Positions 34,333-47,200 of a stretch of DNA of 64,000 bases are shown here, one piece after another; the first letter of the stretch is position 1; each line of letters starts with the position of its first letter. The stretch covers positions 6,309,001 to 6,373,000 of the forward strand of contig CATNEN010000001.1 of assembly GCA_950097015.1 (NCBI GenBank). Direction: 5' to 3'. The notes beneath the pieces were generated by a model, which did no database searches, was not told the DNA's origin, and saw only the letters and a list, made by a program, of their open reading frames with translations. This stretch comes from Macrostomum hystrix (taxonomy: Eukaryota > Platyhelminthes > Macrostomidae). Both the position numbers and the translations under genes were made by a program.

Positions 34333-37300
34333 ACTTGCTAAAACTGAAGCTTCATCGACCATGGACACTTGCTAAAACTGAAGCTTCATCGACCATGGAC
34401 ACTTGCTAAAACTGAAGCTTCATCGACCATAGACACTTGCTAAGCCTGAAGCTTCATCGACGATAGACACTTGCTGAGCCTGAAGCTTCATCGACGATAG
34501 ACACTTGCTGAGCCTGAAACTTCATCGACCATGGACACTTGCTGAGCCTGAAACTTCATCGACCATGGACACTTGCTAAAACTGAAGCTTCATCGACCAT
34601 AGACACTTGCTGAGCCTGAAACTTCATCGACCATGGACACTTGCTGAGCCTGAAACTTCATCAACCATGGACACTTGCTGAGCCTGAAACTTCATCGACC
34701 ATGGACACTTGCTGAGCCTGAAACTTCATCGACCATGGACACTTGCTAAAACTGAAGCTTCATCGACCATAAACACTTGCTGAGCCTGAAACTTCATCGA
34801 CCATGGACACTTGCTGAGCCTGAAACTTCATCGACCATGGACACTTGCTAAAACTGAAGCTTCATCGACCATAGACACTTGCTGAGCCTGAAGCTTCATC
34901 GACGATAGACAACTTGCTGAGCCTGAACCTTCATCGACCATGGACACTTGCTGAGCCTGAAACTTCATCGACCATAGACACTTGCTGAGCCTGAAACTTC
35001 ATCGACCATGGACACTTGCTAAAACTGAAGCTTCATCGACCATGGACACTTGCTAAAACTGAAGCTTCATCGACCATAGACACTTGCTGAACCTGAAGCT
35101 TCATCAACCATAGACACTTGCTGAACATGAAACTTCATCGACCATAGACATTTTCTGAGCCTGAAACTTCATCGACCATAGACATTTTCTGAGCCTGAAA
35201 CTTCTTCGACCATAGACATTTTCTGAGCCTGAAACTTCATCGACCATAGACATTTGCTGAGCCTGAAACTTCATCGACCATAGACACTTGCTGAAACTGA
35301 AGCTTCATCGACCATAGACACTTGCTGAACCTGATGCTTCATCGACCATAGACACTTGCTGAACCTGATGCTTCATCGACCATGGACACTTGCTGAAACT
35401 GAAGCTTCATCGACCATGGACACTTGCTAAAACTGAAGCTTCATCGACCATAGACACTTGCTGAGCCTGAAACTTCATCGACCATGGACACTTGCTGAGC
35501 CTGAAACTTCATCAACCATGGACACTTGCTGAGCCTGAAACTTCATCGACCATGGACACTTGCTGAGCCTGAAACTTCATCGACCATGGACACTTGCTAA
35601 AACTGAAGCTTCATCGACCATAAACACTTGCTGAGCCTGAAACTTCATCGACCATGGACACTTGCTGAGCCTGAAACTTCATCGACCATGGACACTTGCT
35701 AAAACTGAAGCTTCATCGACCATAGACACTTGCTGAGCCTGAAGCTTCATCGACGATAGACAACTTGCTGAGCCTGAACCTTCATCGACCATGGACACTT
35801 GCTGAGCCTGAAACTTCATCGACCATAGACACTTGCTGAGCCTGAAACTTCATCGACCATGGACACTTGCTAAAACTGAAGCTTCATCGACCATGGACAC
35901 TTGCTAAAACTGAAGCTTCATCGACCATAGACACTTGCTGAACCTGAAGCTTCATCAACCATAGACACTTGCTGAACATGAAACTTCATCGACCATAGAC
36001 ATTTTCTGAGCCTGAAACTTCATCGACCATAGACATTTTCTGAGCCTGAAACTTCTTCGACCATAGACATTTTCTGAGCCTGAAACTTCATCGACCATAG
36101 ACATTTGCTGAGCCTGAAACTTCATCGACCATAGACACTTGCTGAAACTGAAGCTTCATCGACCATAGACACTTGCTGAACCTGATGCTTCATCGACCAT
36201 AGACACTTGCTGAACCTGATGCTTCATCGACCATGGACACTTGCTGAAACTGAAGCTTCATCGACTATAGACACTTGCTGAACCTGAAGCTTCATCGACC
36301 ATAGACACTTGCTGAACCTGAAGCTTCATCGACCATAGACACTTGCTGAACCTGAAGCTTCATCGACCATAGACACTTGCTAAAACTGAAGCTTCATCGA
36401 CCATGGACACTTGCTAAAACTGAAGCTTCATCGACCATAGACACTTGCTGAGCCTGAAACTTCATCGACCATGGACACTTGCTGAGCCTGAAACTTCATC
36501 GACCATGGACACTTGCTAAAACTGAAGCTTCATCGACCATAGACACTTGCTGAGCCTGAAGCTTCATCGACGATAGACAACTTGCTGAGCCTGAACCTTC
36601 ATCGACCATGGACACTTGCTGAGCCTGAAACTTCATCGACCATAGACACTTGCTGAGCCTGAAACTTCATCGACCATGGACACTTGCTAAAACTGAAGCT
36701 TCATCGACCATGGACACTTGCTAAAACTGAAGCTTCATCGACCATAGACACTTGCTGAACCTGAAGCTTCATCAACCATGGACACTTGCTGAACATGAAA
36801 CTTCATCGACCATAGACATTTTCTGAGCCTGAAACTTCATCGACCATAGACATTTTCTGAGCCTGAAACTTCTTCGACCATAGACATTTTCTGAGCCTGA
36901 AACTTCATCGACCATAGACATTTGCTGAGCCTGAAACTTCATCGACCATAGACACTTGCTGAAACTGAAGCTTCATCGACCATAGACACTTGCTGAACCT
37001 GATGCTTCATCGACCATAGACACTTGCTGAACCTGATGCTTCATCGACCATGGACACTTGCTGAAACTGAAGCTTCATCGACTATAGACACTTGCTGAAC
37101 CTGAAGCTTCATCGACCATAGACACTTGCTGAACCTGAAGCTTCATCGACCATAGACACTTGCTGAACCTGAAGCTTCATCGACCATAGACACTTGCTAA
37201 AACTGAAGCTTCATCGACCATAGACACTTGCTGAGCCTGAAACTTCATCGACCATGGACACTTGCTGAGCCTGAAACTTCATCGACCATGGACACTTGCT

Positions 37301-37853
37301 AAAACTGAAGCTTCATCGACCATAGACACTTGCTGAGCCTGAAACTTCATCAACCATGGACACTTGCTGAACATGAAACTTCATCGACCATGGACACTTG
37401 CTGAAACTGAAGCTTCATCGACCATGGACACTTGCTGAAACTGAAGCTTCATCGACCATAGACACTTGCTGAACCTGAAACTTCATCGACCATGGACACT
37501 TGCTGAAACTGAAGCTTCATCGACCATAGACACTTGCTGAAACTGAAACTGAAACTTCATCGACCATGAACACTTGCTGAGCCTGAAGCTTCATCGAACA
37601 TGGACACTTGCTAAAACTGAAGCTTCATCGACCATGGCACTTGCTGAACCTGATGCTTCATTGACCATAGACACTTGCTGAAACTGAAACTTCATCGACC
37701 ATAAACACTTGCTGAGCCTGAAGCTTCATCGACTATATACACTGGCTGAACCTGAAGCTTCATCGACTATAGAAACTTGCTGAACCTGAAACTTCATCGA
37801 CCAGAGAGACTTGCTGAACCTGAAACATTATCAACCATAAACTTGCTGAACAG
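34333..37853. repeat. 34-bp satellite with 0.8-kb higher-order repeats, about 103 copies
   Basis: Core CTGAAGCTTCATCGACCATA. A unit with one extra base (GACAACTTGCTGAGCC) occurs at 34908, 35759 and 36576, so blocks of 851 and 817 bases (25 and 24 units plus one base) are tandemly duplicated. Other landmarks (GACATTTTCTGAGCC trios near 35150, 36000 and 36810) repeat at the same spacing. Largest array in the window. Confidence 0.97.
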
Positions 37854-38633
37854 GAATCATAAATTAAAGTAGATCGATTAACCTTTTTCTAAAACAACGA
37901 CTCAAAGTTATCTTTAATATCCAGCTTCTCAGGCAAAAATATTTTTACCTGGCAGTCATCTTCTTTCAGCCAGTAATTTCAAATCCTTGTGTAGTATGCT
38001 GTAAAAGGAATTATTTTATGGATAAGTCGACTTCAGCTGAAATCCCAATGCTAAAAACCATTCCAATTTCACGTGTTCCATTACCTTCGGAATACTTTTT
38101 TCCTGCTAAACTGCTAAAATTGCCTAGGCTACAACGATTCTACCGAAGCGATTATGTTCAGCACTCCGCTAGCTCAGAAAGTTCAACTTGGCTTGCCTCC
38201 CTCCCTCCCTCCCTCACTCTCTCAACCCCTTCTTCAATTTCCTGTCGTGTTTGTTCTGCTCCCAGAACAGTGGAGAGTTGACTGTCTATATATATAGATA
38301 TACACGTAGACACGAAAATGGGCTAAAAGCTCACCTGGGCATAATCTAGTGTCTCAATTTTTTGTTTTTTATAGATCGTGCTGAGAGAGAAATCGCCTAG
38401 AAATCGCTATCAAATGTATATACATATATGCATATATGCATGTAGTGCGAAGTAGTTACTACGACGCTATTAACTTTTCGAGTGCAATATGAACATAATC
38501 AATTGAGCACACTATCGAATATAGATTAACGTCCCACTTATTGCTTTTACACAGTGTAAAAAACTTATCAAATAACAAGGGAACGGTTTACACTCAGTAT
38601 GCCTTACATTGGGTTGTAGGCTTAAAATAGGCT
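37854..38633. other. Unique spacer, nothing firm
   Basis: An 87-codon frame at 38018-38281 ends in a Pro/Ser run from a CCCT repeat and has no recognisable motif. A TATATA-rich patch lies at about 38285-38310. Confidence 0.4.
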
Positions 38634-39497
38634 ACTAAAACTGAATGTACATTCTCATTTAAACCTCATTAAACTGAATGTACATCCTCATTCAAACCCC
38701 GCCAAAACTGAATCTACATCCTCATTCAAACTCCACCAAAACTTAATGTACATCCTCACTCAAACCCCTTCAAAACTGAATATACATCCTTATTCAAACC
38801 CCACTAAAACTGAATGTACATCCTCATTCAAACCCCACCAAAACTGAATGTATATCCTCATTCAAACCCCACCAAAACTGAATGTACATCCTCATTCAAA
38901 CCCCGCCAAAACTGAATGTACATCCTCATTCAAACCCCGCCAAAACTGAATGTACATCCTCACTCAAACCCCACCAAAACTGAAATGTACATCCTCATTC
39001 AAACCCCGCCAAAACTGAATGTACATCCTCACTCAAACCCCACCAAAACTGAAATGTACATCCTCACTCAAACCCCACCAAAACTGAAATGTACATCCTC
39101 ATTCAAACCCCACTAAAACTGAATGTACATCCTCATTCAAACCCCGCCAAAACTGAATGTACATCCTCACTCAAACCCCACCAAAACTGAATGTACATCC
39201 TTATTCAAACCCCACTAAAACGGACATCCTCACTCAAAACCCTTCAAAACTTAATGCACATCCTCACTCAAACCCCACCAAAACTGAATGTACATCCTCA
39301 TTTAAACCCCGCCAAAACTTAATGTACATCCTCACTCCAACCCCACCAAAACTGAATGTACATCCTCATTAAAACCCCACCAAAACTGAAATGTACATCC
39401 TCACTCAAACCCCGCCAATACTAAATGTACATCCTCATTCAAATTCTACCAAAACTGAATGTAAATTTTAATTTAAACCCCATTAAACTGAATGTAT
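38634..39497. repeat. 34-bp minisatellite (ACTGAATGTACATCCTCATT)
   Basis: About 25 units with core ACTGAATGTACATCCTCATT. Unit length equals that of the arrays at 11290 and 34333, but the sequences are unrelated. Both ends degenerate. Confidence 0.95.
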
Positions 39498-39991
39498 GAT
39501 TCCAATAACTGGATTGTACATATTGTCCTCAAAGTCTCAAACCTATCAGCATACATTTAGAATTCAAATTTGGTTTGCATCCTAATAAAAACGCCCATTA
39601 AACTGAAAATACTAGTGCATTCTCATGCATACGATAACTTTGCACTTTTGAGTTAGAAAATGGTTAATTTCTATCTCCAGTGTTCCGTTTTCTATACAAT
39701 CGAAGGGCTCATGCACCGCTTTAGAGATGCTCGCTATTAGTGTTTCCTGCAAATTAAACCGCTCTTGTAAGCCGATGAAGATCGATGCCTTTCTAAGTCC
39801 AATCTGTTGATTGTGCGGCAGCTCCTACTGAGCTCTTTAAATGTCAATCACACTTTATTATTGAGTTGAGATATTGTGTAAAATAATGGTTTTTACGAGG
39901 TATATTATTTTTTGCAATTATCAACATATTTACCCCGATAAATATCATCCACAGTTTCTGTGGATTTTTTCATGCATAAAATTTTGTTGAT
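39498..39991. other. Unique spacer, nothing recognised
   Basis: AT-rich, non-coding. Confidence 0.45.
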
Positions 39992-40285
39992 GAGTGGCAG
40001 AGGGGTCTAACACGTTTGCCTCTCGATTCCGCGGCGAGACTACATCAATTTTGGTGGAGCCGCATAGAGAAGGCTTGGGGGCTTCTCGTGCAATTTACGC
40101 CATTGAGGGCCAACCTCCAAGTCACAGTGAGAGTGTATAGTGTCTGACGCTGAGGAAGTCAGGGCAGATGTACACACCTGTGTGAGCGTGCTCAAGGGTC
40201 AGCGAAATGGGCAGAATTGCCTCCTCGCTGGCTGCGGGTCTAGTGTCACTAAATGATGTGCCATCGCAGGTATTATTGTTATAAA
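39992..40285 (+). mobile_element. SINE family A copy, nearly complete
   Basis: Head GAGTGGCAGAGGGGTCTAAC (A box), with the loop before the B box shortened to TCTCGATTCCGCGGCGAG. Body: GAGAAGGCTTGGGGGC, GTCAGGGCAGATGTACACAC and GGCTGCGGGTCTAGTGTCAC. Tail: GTATTATTGTTATAAATG. It gives the uninterrupted reference for the copy split at 52128. Confidence 0.87.
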
Positions 40286-40854
40286 TGTAAAAGATTTTGG
40301 TGATTTGGTGAAATATTACTGTTGCGCAGCTGTTTTGAATTTATCAGATTTTTTCGAGTCCAATGAAACATTCTGTGCATTGCTGCATATATTGCTTTAG
40401 TAAATTCGCAACGTCGTTAGCAGTTTTTTCAAATAGTTTTATATTCAAAATTTGCTGACAATATTCTACTGTGTCTACTGATTGCAATCAGTAGGCGGTT
40501 TAGCATATCTGGTTTATGTTGATCAAATTTTTGTTAATTTTAGTCGCACGAATCTTTACTGAATCTCGAGTGCCTCTCTCATTTCCACATGGTTTTTTCT
40601 GCTCTCTACGAAAAAAATGATTGAGAATTAATTAAGCCGCCAAGTTGGTGAGCTAGGTAGTCTCACTCGCACGGTGACAATATTATTAATTCAGTAGCAC
40701 GACACCACTTCTCTAAACCAAAACATATTTAGCTGCTAAGTAAATGATTTATTCAACCGTCTCTGCTGTCTCTACTAAGGCTAGGAATAAAATGCTCACA
40801 GTTTCCGTATATTTTGATGCAATAGTTAACTAGCTAGTTTATTTTGTTGCCTAG
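40286..40854. other. Unique spacer, nothing recognised
   Basis: Non-coding, between two SINEs. Confidence 0.45.
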
Positions 40855-41100
40855 GTAGTTGGGCCTACTTGTTAAAAGGTCGGAATCACAACTTGAAGGT
40901 CGGGTGTTCGATTCCAAACTCGACTGGAACAATTTGTGTCCTTTAGCTAGACACTTAACTCTGCATTGCTTCAGTTCACAAAGTTTTTAAATGGTTACCA
41001 GCCATGGCGTCTCCACAGTCCATGGACTGAACAGCCCTACACAGCCTTCAGAAGCGCCGCGGAATAGCTGCGGCTGTACCACTGGCTGTACTTCTGAATC
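40855..41100 (+). mobile_element. SINE family B copy
   Basis: Diverged A box CCTAGGTAGTTGGGCC, B box GGTGTTCGATTCC, TGTCCTTTAGCTAGACACTT, CAGTCCATGGACTGAACAGC and CGCCGCGGAATAGCTGCGG. Confidence 0.83.
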
Positions 41101-41837
41101 TACGTTGTAGGACCTGAGTCATCTTCACTTCTGTTTCTTAAACGAAACACCTTCCTGCCTGTCTCTCTCCCGCTGCATTCGCGATTGTCTTTTCCTCTTC
41201 CCAGTTCAAGGCTACCCCAACCATTCCTTCTCCGCCTTTATAACCGAGGCCGTCACTGACTGGCTGGAAATCATCTGGCCTAGCCCAGCCTTCCTTCTCT
41301 CTTCCTTTCCCTGTTAAATTCTCCCCCTCAGTTTCTCTATCCTGTCGCCCTGCCAAGTTGACGGCTTGGGTTAAGGAAACAATCGAAGCCTAGTTACATG
41401 GATTACCTGTAGAAATCTAAAGAACAGTAAGGTGGAAGAGGAGTAGACCGATTGGGTACTCAATATAGCAGTCTGTGTGCCGAACAGCGCAGTCTATATT
41501 TAAATAAAACTACAGCCGGTACAGCCGCCCACACATTGGCTAACTTTAGAACTACACGCGCACACAAGAACTGCTACAACTGCCGTGATTATTATTCTAG
41601 CAGCGAGTATTTTCTGTTTAGCGACAATTGTACAATAATTGGTTGAGCAGTTGTCGCGATTAGAGAAACATCTATATGAAAAGCAGACTACAGCCAACCA
41701 GTAAGGCACTGCAGGTCACTACAATTTTCATACAAAGCAATCGCATGCGAACTTCTCATTGCCTGTGTGACTCGCGTGCTTCGCGGCAACTGTGACAGCA
41801 TCCGGTTTGGGTTGCATAACACAGCTGACTGAGAGCT
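41101..41837 (+). promoter_or_regulatory. Upstream and 5' untranslated region of DGK exon 1b
   Basis: No array or SINE. AACACAG at 41818-41824, just 13 bases before the ATG, is a possible cis or trans 3' splice site. In-frame TGA at 41826-41828 closes the frame before the ATG. No core promoter motif can be assigned. Confidence 0.35.
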
Positions 41838-42961
41838 ATGCCATTCAAAGGCCTGTGCCGCAGGTCTGGCAGCAAGGACAGCGCCACCAAAGAGTCACAT
41901 TCGTCATCTCCAGCTGTATCCATCAGCAGTCATAGCAGTAGTAGTGCCAGACAGCAGAACCATCCACCGCCGTCATTGCGTCCAATTCAACGTCCGCCGC
42001 CTCTGCAGCTACCAATTTCCATTCCCATTGTTGTTGAACAATTCCTAGACGATAATGATGATGCGCAAAACAACTCTTGTAGCGATGTTACCTTCTCTGT
42101 CACGGATATGTCGGCTTTGTCGAATGATTCAGAAGTCCTTGCCGCTGTTGCTATCGGAGCTACTGGCACAGCAGGTACTCGATTAACGGCACCCGCAGCC
42201 AATAGTCTGTTAGGCAAGCATCGATCTAATAGCTACGATGCAACCGGAGTAGACTGCGTGGCAGTTCCCGGATCCGTAAGTGGTGTCTACCTGGAAGAAA
42301 TGTCGACAGCTTCTACAAGCGGAGCGCCGAATTCTCCTGACGATAATAGCCAGAATGTCAGGGGCAGTCCTTCGTCACCAAGTCGCGGAGCCGATGCACA
42401 GAATCGCTTCTTTATTAACAAACTTTCGCTGCCAAGTTTTCATAGAAAACGCGGCCGATCGCTGGAGATTCCAAGGGTTTGCGTTCACTGCGCCTGCCTG
42501 GAGGAACTGGCTTCCAGGCGAGCAGCTGCTGGCACCGATGACGAAGCCACTAATCAGAGCATTCCGGGCAGTGTGGACGACGATTCTGACCACTCTGAAA
42601 TAGATCATTCCGATGCTGCGTTGTCTTCATCCTCTTCGAATTCTTCCATCAGCACTGGGCCTGCTCAGCTCCGTCCAATAGCGGAAGCTGGAAGCCATTT
42701 CCTTCAAGTTCCCAGCGCACTTCCACCCGGCTTTCGATCCAGCTCCTTGGACAATCCGCGTTGGGGCGGCTCATCCGGTTCTGGAGGCGCCAGTCCGTCC
42801 AGCGTCGCAGCTCGTTCGCCAACATCGCCAGGATCGAAGAGAAGGCCGATGCTAGGCGAAATTGGCAGCAGCAGCAGAGGCTGTAGCGCTGCCGCTACAG
42901 CTGGAAAACAGCGCGCTTCATCCTTTGACATTTCCGCCTGGTCTCTGCGACGGCGACTGTC
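41838..42961 (+). CDS. DGK candidate first exon 1b (long Ser-rich N-terminus)
   Basis: The ATG follows an in-frame TGA. 374 codons, then donor GTGAGT at 42962 in phase 2. Low-complexity Ser/Pro/Ala, with an acidic stretch ([20 protein letters not shown]) and several RS/SP sites ([32 protein letters not shown]). It ends LRRRLS then KSAASAAG across the junction, echoing the RKAIxxSG motif before the first C1 of vertebrate zeta/iota. No known domain; likely disordered and phosphorylated. Confidence 0.75.
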
Positions 42962-44239
42962 GTGAGTTGCGATTTGTGTGAAACTATTAAACTAGGACCA
43001 TGAGTTGGCCAACTCCGGTGCGCGGGCCAAGCACAGTCCGCAAAGCTCCTCGATCCGGTTCATTTAAAATACTCCGTGTCTTACCTCTTCCCGTGTCTCA
43101 TCTCTCCCCGTGTCTCACCTCTCCCGTGTCTCATCTCTCCCGTGTCTCATCTCTCCCCGTATCTCACCTCTCCCGTGTCTCATCTCTCCCCGTGTCTCAC
43201 CTCTCCCGTGTCTCATCTCTTCTGTGTCTCATCTCTCCCGTGTCTCATCTCTCCCCGTGTCTCATCTCTCCCCGTGTCTCATCTCTCTCGTGTTTCATCT
43301 CTCCCCGTGTTTTATCTCTTCTGTGTCTCATCTCTCCCGTGTCTCATTTCTTCCCTTTTCTCATCTCTTCCCGAGTTTCATATCTTCTTCTGTTTCATCT
43401 CTCTTCTGTCAAGTCGGCCCACTTTCGTCTTTTTGACTCTAGACTGCCCGAGATGTAAATATGCTTACCGACCAGAATCATGCTACTACAGTTCCTTGAA
43501 AGAAATAGATAAGAAAAATTTTAATTGGAATTCAGGCCTATGATTGGACTAACTCATGCATTAAAGATAAATAACAAAATCAATTATTTTTAACAATGAA
43601 CTCCTGCCACACTCTATTGAGCATCTTATTTGCGCCTTGTTCGAATCGAGCACCTTGACCTTTGCGAAGCAAGTCAAGCGGTCGGCATGGTTAAACACTG
43701 AGAGGCACAAGCTTCCCCTGATGAAGAAAAACACTGGAGAAAAATAGCCGGTCCTCTGGTTTATTTTTGTTGTTAGTTTTCGGCCGAGGTTAGCAACTGA
43801 CCACCTCCGTCTGACCCCAGTTTAGTCATGCTTTTGTGCGAATTTGTCGCCCCTGACTCTCGCTGATTTGATATATTGCTTATAGCGGGTCCAGGCAGAA
43901 GAATTAAGCATGGAATTTAGGGGATAATATTAGTTGCTTGCGATCGCACCTTGCAAGGTTAAACATTCTCTCACTTTTTGTTCGGTTGCGCGTCAATTCC
44001 CCACGCCGTCCTAAAGAGTGGTGGGTAGTGCATGAAATCCGCGCCGCTCCTATGCACCGCAGTTTGGGGGGAAATAATCCCCTATGTCTGGCTGCATCGT
44101 CTGTCTTTCCTTTCCGTTCACCCCGTGCCCCCTCCCCCTGTTTTCTATCGAAGCTCTCTGTTACCTGCGCTAGTTGCTAACGCTTCATCGCATTATTTTT
44201 CTGCTTTACTTCTATACTAATGCGACTGCAACAGATCTA

Positions 44240-44274
<35 letters not shown>

Positions 44275-47200
44275 CATTGAACAAGTGCTCGGAACTATTT
44301 AGATCCCCCGTCTCACATTTCTGTCACTCCATTCCTCTGTTTTCTAAGCCTGCATAATGACTCACGGTTGAGAGAATCCGAGTCCTTCAATCGATGCCTT
44401 GCTAAATTATTCGGGATGCCACTGCATGGACAAATACTAGGTGCGTCTGCAAAATTATTTTCCACTTTTTTTCTTTTCCATAACCTTCTTCTATTAGAAT
44501 TGGGGTTCGAACTCTATGAATGATATCAAATAATTTTGTCTGCATAGACTAATTGAAAATAGGTGTTTCCTTTCTTCGCCTATTTTTTACGGGTTAGACT
44601 CTAGACGGTAGCTTTGGTGCACAGAATTCAATAAAATCTCATGTGCGAATCCAGAAGTGCGTCGTTTTTTAACAATTCACGCTTTTACGCAGATTTGTTT
44701 GTTATCAGATCGTTATAACGAGCTAGTTTGTCTAAATTTAATCCTTAGGAATTTATAATATATTATTTATATTTGTTCACCTGAAACAGATAATCATTTT
44801 ATCTTTTCTATCGATCTTGATTTCTAAATAGATCCTTAATACACCAACAGAACCCAAGACACCAAGAGATTTATTATTATTACTTGATGATTATGAGTAA
44901 GTAAGCAAAAAATTGATCTGGAGATTCTGCAAAAAAGCGGCAGCATTGTGAGGCCCGTGTCTGTAGGGAAATACAATATAAAAGGATTTGGGATCAGATG
45001 GGAAGCAGAGGCTACAAACAGGGGATCTGAAGTTACTCAACGATTCACTATTATTTTTTCTGTTCTGGCGATGCACTCGTGTTGTAAGCTCAGTTCTGCT
45101 CTCACGAAATAATCCATCAACTATCCGATAAAATTATCTCTGCATTTTTTGTCCAACTTGGAACGACAACTCACCGCCTGAGCTGGATGCTTGCCAAATG
45201 CCCAACTTCAAAGCAATTGTTCCCTTTTTTGTAAGCGTTTGAGTAGACATACGCTTTGATACTAGAGTAGTAGCAAGAAAACGGAATTATAAATTACAGT
45301 GCCAACTGAACTGCCATCGAATTCAGTGATGCCATGTCAATCTTGGCGCTAATCTCAACTGATCAAAGCCAGATATAAAGCAAAAGTGCTCCTTTGCAGT
45401 GCGATTGCAAATACCTATACTAGCTTTCCTTGACTTCTTTAGAGATTCTGAAGAACTGAAGCTGACACCTTGAAATATGTAGCTCGTATTTGAGACCCTG
45501 AAGAACTGAAGCTGAGACCCTGAAGAACTGAAATTGAGACCCTGAAGAACTGAAGCTGAGACATTGAAGAACTGATGCTGCGACCTTGAAGAACTGAAGC
45601 TGAGATCTTGAAGAACTGAAGCTGAGACCTTGATGAAGAACTGAAATTGAGACCCTGAAGAACTGAAGCTCAGACATTGAAGAACTGAAGGAGAGACTTC
45701 TGATGAACTGAAGGAGAGACTTCTGATGAACTGAAGCTGAGACATTGAAGAACTGAAGCTGAGACATTGATGAAGAACTGAAGCTGAGATCTTGAAGAAC
45801 TGAAGCTGAGACCTTGAAGAACTGAAGCTGAGACCTTGAAGAACTGAAGCTGAGACCTTGAAGAACTGAAGCTGAGACCTTGAAGAACTGAAGCTGAGAC
45901 CTTGAAGAACTGAAGCTGAGATCTTGAAGAACTGAAGCTGAGACCTTGAAATATGTATTTGAGACCTGAAGTACTGAAGTCGAGACCCTTAAGATCTGAA
46001 GTTGAGACCTTAAAAAACTTAAACTAAGACCCTTAAGATCTGGTTAAGAATGCCATGGAGATCTAGTTGAAGAGGCCACGAAGATTGGGCTGAAGATCTG
46101 GCCATTATGCACGCGCTGCTTTTCCAAGAAACCATGCAGCAACGCGAAATATCTAAAACTTTCGCATCAAGCCCTGCATACATTTATGTAGGATGATTTT
46201 TCAAGTCAGTCTTGCAACACCTTCTCCTCTCCCAAGAGCATGTGGATGCCATTGTGAGGTATTGATTTTGTTTCACAAGTTTTCTCGCCCTGACTTTTCT
46301 GACTGCAGGAATCTTTAAAAGATAGTTGAAATGCGTGATACTCAAGAAGCCTTCTTAACACCTCTCTCTTCTTGTCTCTCGCTTGTCTTGCTTTAAGTCA
46401 AAAGTTTCTGAGTAAAGTGTTTCCACTCAGAGCACTTTCTATTGCACTTTTTGTTACTGAACTAATACATAATATTAGCTTTGTATGACAGCAGTTTGTT
46501 TTTAGAGCGTCGGACTCACAAAGGTCGGGGGTTCGATTCCCGACTCAACTTTGTGTCCTTTAGCAAGACACCTTAATCTACATTGCTTCATTTCACCCAG
46601 CTGTTAAATGGGAGCAGCATTAGCTGGGGTAATTGAGGGTGGGTGTGGCGTAGCCACTGTCCATGGACTGAACAGCTGTACGCAGCCTTCAGATGCGCCG
46701 CGTAATACCTCCGACTGTGCTGTCGGCTGCACATGTAACGTGCTTAGTCAGTTAACGATTACTATTGCTATAGTTCATCCACTTTATTGTAGGGCGCTAA
46801 AACTAGGGCGCTAAAAATTTTCATAGTAAAATAGTTCGCAATTCTATAGAAACAACATTCTATATCCAATTCCTAGGCATTTGTTTATATTGATTCGCTA
46901 CCTACCCGTCTGAGATTAGTCAAACGATTTTCTCTAATTAATTCATTGAGCAGCTAGTCCCAACATAAGAGGTCTCTCTCACTCTCTTTCCTAACAAAAA
47001 ATATATGCATTTGGTTTTTTTCCTATTTATCCCAAATTATGCTAACATGATTTATGATGCTTTGATGTGAGCTAAAAATGTGTGTTTCTGTTTCCAATTA
47101 TTGTTCGATGCAAAGATAATTCCGTTTCTGTTTAGATGCCTAAATTTATGATTCTCTTTCGTTTTTCGAAAAAGTACTTTTACAATTCGATTCTCACAAG

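Noticed and set aside
38018-38281. An 87-codon plus frame
   Set aside because: Ends in a CCCT microsatellite; no conserved motif or donor that links it to DGK in phase.
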